64,000 nucleotides of DNA, taken from NCBI GenBank assembly GCA_028571685.1, contig CM053140.1:28439501-28503500 (forward strand), read 5' to 3'. A program made the position numbers and the translations under genes. The notes below the pieces were generated by a model. It was not told the origin of the DNA. It was given only the letters and a program-made list of their open reading frames with translations, and searched no databases. The first letter of the stretch is position 1, and every line of letters starts with the position of its first letter. The DNA is from Heterohyrax brucei (taxonomy: Eukaryota > Chordata > Mammalia > Hyracoidea > Procaviidae). This document shows positions 58,145 through 64,000 of this stretch, piece after piece.

Positions 58145-58336
58145 CTTCGGAAGCGGCCTGCTCCTTTATTTGTCCAGAGTGTGGACCCCACACTGCTGTC
58201 CTGCAGGGACACATGCTCAGAGAACAAAGGCCATTGGCTGGGGAGATGGCTCCGAGGTTCCGAGGCAGACCCCGGCTTAGGCACTGAATTGTAGGGCATG
58301 CGGTGGTGGCAGGACCCCGAGGCTCATGCAGGGTGG
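58145..58336 (-). terminator. TMEM161A: TMEM161A 3' UTR and poly(A) signal
   Basis: Downstream of the stop on the - strand is an AATAAA (58170-58165), giving a short 3' UTR of about 170-190 bases. Confidence 0.7.
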
Positions 58337-58590
58337 CTAGGAGCCCCCCAGGTGCTGGTGGAAGTAGAGACCAAAGAGGCTCGAGAGAAGTTGGCAAGCG
58401 GCCGTCCACCAGACAAGGAAGGAGAGGACACCACGGCAGAACAGTGGAGTGAGCAGGCCGCCCAGTGCCCCAGCAATCTGGGCAGCTGTCTCCTGAGCCG
58501 AGTCCCCCTCAGGGCCAGCAGGAGCAGCATTAGCTGAGGACGGGGTGGGGGACAGTGGAGGGGCCACGCCCAGGCCCCAGGAGTAGCCAC
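58337..58590 (-). CDS. TMEM161A: TMEM161A terminal coding exon
   Basis: This exon is 254 bases after acceptor 'tttctcacag', ending in TAG at 58339-58337. It encodes 'GYSWGLGVAPPLSP', a Ser/Pro/Ala-rich loop, 'AGALGGLLTPLFCRGVLSF' and the C-terminal 'FGLYFHQHLGGS'. Confidence 0.95.
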
Positions 58591-59788
58591 CTGTGAGAAA
58601 GGAAAGTGGGGAAGGCTCAGGAGGGGCCGTAGCCCTGGAACCCACCCTGGACTGGCCCCCCTGTGCCCCTCACCCAGGACGACTTCCCACACCCCTACTC
58701 ATAGTCTCACCCAGCGACTTGAGCAGCAGTGTGCAGTTGAGGGTGAGGATAAGAGGCGTCAGGTACTGCAGGCTGACCACTGTCACATAGCAGTACACTC
58801 GGACCACCTGGCAGCAGGAGGGAGGGGGTTCAGGGCAGCTCTGCACCTAGGGACCAGTGCTGTACCTGCTACTGGATCTCTCAGGCCTCAGTGAGGCCCA
58901 CCTCAGTTCCCCCACCACCTCAGTTTTCCACACACAAAAACACCCCCACCCACCCACCCCCAATGCCGTACCCGCCGCTGGATCTCAGAGGCCTCAATGC
59001 GGCCAGCCTCCCGCCGCAGCTGCTCCACGCGCACCTTGGCAAGGCCCAGGTAGGCCTGCAGGTGGGGCCGTGTCACTGCCAGCCTCAGCAGGCACAGTGC
59101 CACCAGCACCCAGAGGCGCACTGAGTCGAAGGCCGAATCTGACAGCCTGCATAGGGAGGTCGAGGTGGCTGGTGTAAGCAGACTGACCCCTAGAACTCCC
59201 AGCTCCCCACTCAGCCACACAGACTGCCTCTCCCGACCCCATCTCCCTGCACGCACAAGGAGACAGATGTCCCACCAAGGGGTGCCTGCTTCAGGAAGTC
59301 CCGGGCAATAGGCTTGGTCCAGAGCCACAGCATGAACACAGGTGACAGGAAGCTGGCATGCAAGAGGAGCCTGTGGGAGCAAGCGGTTGAGGGTGGGCAG
59401 GTAAATCCTAGACCTCCACCACTACTTCCAAGCCCCCCAATTCCATGCTCCCTGCCCACGTTACTGCAGCCCAGGCCGGTCCTCCGCCATCATCAGCGCA
59501 TCACGGTGGGTCTGGGCCAGCCGCAGGCCTGGGAAGGTAAGGAAGGCACCCAGCACAGCACCCACAATGGCCAGTCCCACACGGACAGTCAGCTTGACAA
59601 GAGGAATCCTGGGGAGAAGAACAGGGTTAGAGGAGCCCACAGCCCCTCAGTGTCCTCTCTGCTACCAATCCAGCGGGACTCTGAGAGGCTCATAACCCTC
59701 TACCCCACCCTGGTCCCCCAGACTCACGCCCAGTCCCAGCCCTGCTTCTTTAGAAGTGGCTCCAATTTCTGGGTCATGCTGGCCAGGC
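58337..59788 (-). CDS. TMEM161A: TMEM161A, transmembrane protein 161A (C-terminal six coding exons; gene continues beyond the window)
   Basis: On the - strand, exons 59788-59728, 59608-59465, 59370-59257, 59146-58972, 58807-58711 and 58590-58337 join in frame to 280 residues and a TAG. They match my recollection of the C-terminal half of mammalian TMEM161A (about 480 residues in all): 'LEPLLKKQGWDW', 'FLTFPGLRLAQTHRDAL', 'LWLWTKPIARDFL', 'RLAVTRPHLQAYL', 'QLRREAGRIEA', 'VYCYVTVVSLQYLTPLI' and the ending 'SLFGLYFHQHLGGS'. Several hydrophobic membrane-spanning segments are visible. It is a multi-pass membrane protein of poorly defined function, linked in the literature to oxidative-stress resistance. 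About 200 N-terminal residues are missing because their exons lie past 64000. The gene is convergent with SLC25A42. Confidence 0.95.
58711..58807 (-). CDS. TMEM161A: TMEM161A coding exon
   Basis: This exon is 97 bases, with acceptor 'tgctgccag' and donor 'gtgaga'. It encodes 'VVRVYCYVTVVSLQYLTPL' and 'ILTLNCTLLLKSL', a hydrophobic segment. Confidence 0.93.
58972..59146 (-). CDS. TMEM161A: TMEM161A coding exon
   Basis: This exon is 175 bases, with acceptor 'ctatgcag' and donor 'gtacgg'. It encodes 'SDSAFDSVRLWVLVALCLL' and the basic stretch 'QLRREAGRIEASEIQRR', ending on a codon boundary. Confidence 0.93.
59257..59370 (-). CDS. TMEM161A: TMEM161A coding exon
   Basis: This exon is 114 bases, with acceptor 'gctcccacag' and donor 'gtgcgt'. 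It encodes 'LLHASFLSPVFMLWLWTKP', a membrane helix, then 'IARDFLKQAPLGG'. Confidence 0.92.
59465..59608 (-). CDS. TMEM161A: TMEM161A coding exon
   Basis: This exon is 144 bases, with acceptor 'cttctccccag' and donor 'gtaacg'. It encodes a membrane helix ('VRVGLAIVGAVLGAFLTF') followed by 'LAQTHRDALMMAEDRPG'. Confidence 0.92.
59728..59788 (-). CDS. TMEM161A: TMEM161A coding exon
   Basis: This 61-base exon reads acceptor 'gtctccccag', then two bases finishing a glycine codon, 'LASMTQKLEPLLKKQGWDW', and donor 'gtgagt'. It is the most 5' TMEM161A exon inside the window. Confidence 0.92.
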
Positions 59789-60079
59789 CTGGGGAGACAA
59801 GAAGAGAGGGATGTGGAGTGACCTCCAAGGCCTCTGAGCCCGTGCTACCCAACTCCCGGACATCAGTGCACTCCCCAGGTAATAAGGTGCCTGTGATGAC
59901 CAGGCAGAAGGACCACATCATACCCCAAGAGCGGAGGAGTGCTCCAGGCAGAGACCCTTGAATGTGGCTGGCGGACACCAGGTGAGGGCCACTGAGGGCA
60001 TGAGTCTCTGAGATTATAATAGGAAACTAGAAGGTGTGAAGGGCTCCAGTGTCTCCAAGAAGAAACTATGGAGGAAAGT

Positions 60080-61020
60080 ATCCTTTATTTAGGCCCCTAC
60101 ATTTTCTACAGGCTAAAAGAAAACATAAGTTCACAATCAAAGATCACCAAGTACAAAAGGACACAAAAGTTGGGAAAGAAAAACAAAGACAAGTGTAGTC
60201 CCCTAGGGATTTAAAAAACTAGTGTTATCCATTATGTGTGACATGATTAAAGAAATAAAAGCTTCAATCATAGACTCAGAAACATGAAACTACTTGAAAT
60301 AACAGGGCAAATTTGAAAAGGAACCAAATTAAGGTCTCATACATGAAAAATATGATTATTGATATAATAAGTAGTTAAGCAGATTAGAAGGTGCCAAAGG
60401 AGGCAGTTAATGAGCTGGAAGATAGATCTGAAGAAATCACTCAGACTCTAGCTCAGAAAGATAACAAGGTGGAAAACAGAAATGGGGTTGAGAGATACAG
60501 AAGTCAGAATAGAAAGTCCAACATAAGTCAAATTGGAGTCCCAGAGGGAGATAAGAGAGGATGGAGAAGTTACTGGAAAAGAATGAGAAGTTTATAATGA
60601 ATTACACAAAGTGTATCAAACTGGATAAATAAAAAAAAAATCATACCTACACACACTGTAGTGAAACTGGAAGACACCAAAAACAAGAGCTCGCAAAGCA
60701 GCCAGGGAGTTAAGACAGATCACCTAGAAAGGAATGGCAATTAGGATGACAGCCAGCACACACAGCAGAACAGACAAGAAACAGAAAGCAAAAAGGTGGT
60801 AGAAACAAGGCCAACATGTCAGCAATCAATAATAAATGTAAGTGGACTAAAGCCTTGAATTGATGAAAACTGTCAGCTACAATTAAAAATACCCAGCTGC
60901 ACGTTGTTTAAAGGAGACACACCTCTACATAAGGTCCCTGAAAGGTTGAAAGAAAAGGGATCTTAAAAAGATAATAGCAAATACTAATCAAAAGAAGCTA
61001 CGAAAGCATCATCAGGGACA
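60080..61020 (+). mobile_element. L1 (or HAL1) ORF1-region and internal fragments
   Basis: 'gaggcagttaatgagctgga', 'ggagtcccagagggagataa' and 'aaaggagacacacctctaca' are L1 ORF1 and ORF2 words in genomic order, heavily mutated. They lie in the TMEM161A intron, opposite to its transcription. Confidence 0.65.
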
Positions 61021-61194
61021 GAAAACGTCAATCCATAATAACTGATTCACTAAGAAGATACAGCAATTCTCAACCTGTAACACCTTGTAAAATAGTCTCA
61101 AGATATATAAAAAAAAAAAATTGACAGAACTATCTGGAGAAGCTGAGAGCCCTAATAATGGACCACAACTACCACAGCCTCCACCAGACTGAGT

Positions 61195-61655
61195 CCAGCA
61201 CAACTAGATGGTGTCTTGACTACCTCCACCAGCTGCTACCACAGAGATCACAACAGATGGTCCTAGACAGAGCTGGGAAGGAAATGTAGAACAAAATTCT
61301 AACACACACTAAAAGACCAGACTCCTTGGTCTGACAGAGACTGGAGGAAATTCCAAGAGTATGACTCCCCAGACACCCTTTAACTCAATAATGAAGCCAC
61401 TCCTGAGGTTCACCCTTCAGCCCATGATTGGACAGGCCCATACAACAAAATGAGACTAAATGGGCACACCAGCCCTGGGGCAAGAACAAGAAGACAGGAG
61501 TGGACAGGAAAGCTGGTAATGGGGAACCCAAAAGGGAGAAGGGGGTGTTGACATGTCATGTGAATGGCAACCAGTGTCACAAAAACAATATGTATATTAA
61601 CTGTCTTATAAGAAATTAATCTGCTCTGTAATTCTTCATCTAAATTAAAAAAAAA
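61195..61655 (+). mobile_element. L1 3' UTR with A-tail
   Basis: 'agctgggaaggaaatgtaga', 'gaaagctggtaatggggaac' and a terminal A-run at 61647-61658. A partial AfroSINE-like tail may follow (61660-61735). Confidence 0.65.
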
Positions 61656-62184
61656 AAAGCCCTGTGTAATATAGTCCTACTCTGACACATATGGGGTCAC
61701 CATGCATTAGGGTGCACTCAAAAAAATTGTGAGCCCTGCCTTCTGAGAGGAAGATTATCCCCTTAGGGACTGATATGTCAAAGAGACAAAAAGAAAGGAT
61801 GGAGATTTGAATTTATTGGCTATATAAAACTCTGCACCAATCAGTGGATATATATTCTTTAAGAACCTTGGATTATTAGTAAAAATTAATTACATACTAG
61901 ACCAAAAGGCAAATCTTACCAATTTCAAAGAAATGTATTAAAATAAATCCTCTTCTATAACCACAGTGAAGTTTAGAATTTTTTTTAATCCTGTTTGAAA
62001 ATTTTTAAACACTCATATATACCTCACTGGTTAAAGAAAGAAAACACAACAGAAATTTAAGAAAACCCAGAACTGAATAATAATGAAAATACAAATCAAA
62101 ATGTAAGGGGTGGTTTATCAACAATGTGAAGACACAATTTACTGGTTGGAAGAAAAATTTGGGGAACCATATATTTATCTAATA

Positions 62185-62265
62185 TGGATCCCTAATGGTT
62201 AAAGCACTCAGCTGCTAACCAAAAGGTGAGTGGTTCAAACCCACCAGCTGCTCCATGAGAGAAAG
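62185..62265 (+). repeat. AfroSINE head fragment joined to L1 3' UTR
   Basis: 'cagctgctaaccaaaaggtg' and 'gttcaaacccaccagctgct' are present; the SINE stops and L1 sequence follows. Confidence 0.7.
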
Positions 62266-62269
62266 CTGT

Positions 62270-62935
62270 GGTACTCTGCTTTTGTAAGATTTACAGCCTT
62301 GGTCCCAACCTACCTAGAGCAAGGGGAAATGAAGAACATGAAAGACATAAGGAAAACATATGCCCAAGAAACAGAAAGGGCCACATAAACCAGAGACTGT
62401 GTCAGCGTGAGAGTGGAAGAACTAGATGGTACCTGGTTGCCACCAATGACCACCCGGACAGGGAACACAACAGAGATCCCTGATGGAGTGGGAGGAAAGT
62501 GGGGTGCAGAACTCAAATTCATACGAAAAGACAAGACTTGATGCTCTGAGACTAGAGGGACCCCAGAAGACATGGTACCTGGACTCTGTTAGTCCAAAAC
62601 TAAAACCATTCCCAAAGCCAACTCTTCAAAGACTGGACGGGACTCTAAGACATAAAATGACACTGGCTAAGAGTGTGCTTCTTGGCTCAAGTAGATACAC
62701 ATGACTAAATGGGCAGCTCCTATCCAGAGGTGAGATAAGAAGGCAGAAAGAGACAGAAGCTTGTTCAATGGACATGGGAAATACAGAGTGGAGAGGAGGA
62801 GTGTGCTGTCACAGTGCAAGGCGAGCAGCCAGAGTTACATAGCAGTGTGTGTGTGTGTGTGTGTATGTTTTTGTATGACAGTTTGACTTGGATTGTGAAC
62901 TTTCACTTAAAGCACAATAAAATAAAATAAAAATA
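62270..62935 (+). mobile_element. L1 3' UTR with (TG)n and polyadenylation end
   Basis: Starts near 'atgaagaacatgaaagacat'. A TG run lies at 62845-62864, and the end is 'actttcacttaaagcacaat' plus A-rich sequence. It is homologous to the antisense copy at 32115-32980. Confidence 0.7.
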
Positions 62936-62944
62936 AATGCTCAA

Positions 62945-63460
62945 ACAGCACATGAAAAGATGATCGAAGTCATTAGAGAGATGCAAATCAAAACCACAGT
63001 AAGATACCACTTCATCCCCAGCTGGATGGCTATGAGGGGAAAAAAATAACAGGTGTTGGCAAGGAGGTGGAGAAATTGGATCCCTCCTCTATTGCTGGAA
63101 GGAATGTTAAATAGTACAGCTGCTGTGGAAAACATTTGGCAGTTCCTCAAAAGGTTAAACATAGAATTATCATGTGACCCAGCAACCCTAATCTAAGTAC
63201 ACATCCAAAGAAAGCAGGAACAGTTTTCCCACCACTGTTGACTGCAGCTCTATTCACAACAGCCGAAAAGTAGAAACAACCTAAATGTCCCTGAGCAAGT
63301 GAATGAATAAACAAAATGTGGAATATACATACAATGGAACATTACTCAGGCATAAAGATAGAAATGAAACTTGAAAAGGTTATGCTCAACGAAATCAGAC
63401 ACCAAAGGACATATTATATGATCCCATTTTTGTAAAATAGGAAAATGCACAAAGACCAAG
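62945..63460 (+). mobile_element. Older L1 ORF2 3' end
   Basis: 'tgcaaatcaaaaccacagta', 'caatggaacattactcaggc' and 'tgaaacttgaaaaggttatg' are standard mammalian L1 ORF2 C-terminal words; the frame is broken. Confidence 0.82.
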
Positions 63461-63494
63461 TTTATTACTGGTTATCACAAGTGGTTATCAGAAG

Positions 63495-63717
63495 GCATCA
63501 GTAACTGGAGAATGACATCATGTTTGATATGGTAGAGGGTCATCAACAAACAGAAGGCCCTCAGTGAGATAGACCAGCACACTGGCTGCCAGAGCGGGCT
63601 CAAACATGGCAATGACTGTGAGGAAGGCACAGGACTGGGCAGTGTTTCCGTCTTCTTTTAATAGGGTCACTAGGAGTGGGAACCAACTCAACGGTACCTA
63701 CCACCACCACCACCAGA
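63495..63717 (+). mobile_element. RTE-clade LINE 3' tail
   Basis: 'ggccctcagtgagatagacc', 'ggactgggcagtgtttccgt', and an end with the short repeat 'taccaccaccaccacca'. Confidence 0.75.
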
Positions 63718-63754
63718 GGTGAGAAGGAAGATGCAAGACGGAATCACGGCTTAG

Positions 63755-63845
63755 GGGGCACTGAGTTTCTGTTAGTGCCTGGCAGATTTGAACCACCAAC
63801 CTTAGCAGACATAGTACTTAACCACTCTGCCCCCAGGATTTCCTT
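63755..63845 (-). repeat. AfroSINE fragment
   Basis: Contains 'gatttgaaccaccaacctta' and 'accactctgcccccaggatt'. Confidence 0.65.
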
Positions 63846-64000
63846 CTGTTAGCAGTGCTGAAATAAACCAGAAACGGATAGCGGAACAGTGGTGAATTAT
63901 AATAATAGCACGAGGGCAGCATCTGACCTTCCTTAGCTTCACGAGGGGGGAGGAGAATCAAGACCAATAGCCCAAGGCTGACTCCTGTGAGGTGGAAGTC

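Noticed and set aside
59314..59961. 215-codon open frame on the + strand
   Set aside because: It runs antisense across TMEM161A exons and introns and has no recognisable motif.

Overview
This is nuclear DNA from a placental mammal, and its repeats place it in Afrotheria, most likely an elephant. Many copies of AfroSINE, whose core reads 'gctaaccaaaaggtc', lie among RTE (BovB-type) LINE tails, L1 elements with ORF2 C-termini, a mariner-derived inverted-repeat family and older mammalian relics (MIR, L2, MER20, MaLR-type LTRs). The genus is inferred from repeat content, not proven.

Three protein-coding genes are visible as exons. ARMC6 runs on the + strand from about 2590 to 14450. Seven coding exons give an intact 468-residue armadillo-repeat protein when read from the ATG at 2636; its promoter and any further 5' exons lie before the window. 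SLC25A42 follows on the + strand, about 18.8 to 52.5 kb. It has a CpG-island promoter, a probable non-coding exon 1, a 20 kb first intron, and seven coding exons that give an intact 318-residue mitochondrial coenzyme A carrier. TMEM161A lies on the - strand: its last six coding exons (280 C-terminal residues) sit between 58337 and 59788, with a poly(A) signal at 58165. Its N-terminal half lies beyond position 64000. ARMC6, SLC25A42 and TMEM161A have the same order and strands in human 19p13.11. No frameshift or internal stop is visible in any assembled exon, so all three look functional. I saw no operon-like, phage or CRISPR system.

Layout: 1-2.6 kb holds repeats upstream of the first visible ARMC6 exon. 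ARMC6 covers 2.6-14.5 kb, with a mariner cluster in intron 3 (8642-11542). A repeat-poor spacer with MIR/L2-like relics spans 14.5-18.4 kb, and the CpG island lies at 18.4-19 kb. SLC25A42 intron 1 (18.9-39.2 kb) and intron 2 (39.3-43.9 kb) hold most of the SINE, L1, RTE and LTR material. Exons 3-7 are packed into 43.9-46.8 kb and the terminal exon is at 50.7 kb. A mostly unique spacer with AfroSINE, RTE and MER20 spans 52.5-58.1 kb, the TMEM161A 3' end follows, and L1/RTE-rich intron runs to the end.

The most interesting points are: a GC-AG intron in SLC25A42 with the ideal AG|GCAAGT donor; a 26-base micro-exon in the same gene; a tandem repeat that duplicates the ARMC6 exon 3 splice donor; two roughly 560-bp inverted composite mariner derivatives with matching architecture; tRNA-Gly-headed SINEs that share a tail with AfroSINE and the RTE LINE; an L1 insertion that splits an RTE copy and keeps a 7-base target duplication; and a possible GATA/HNF1-like enhancer in SLC25A42 intron 1.
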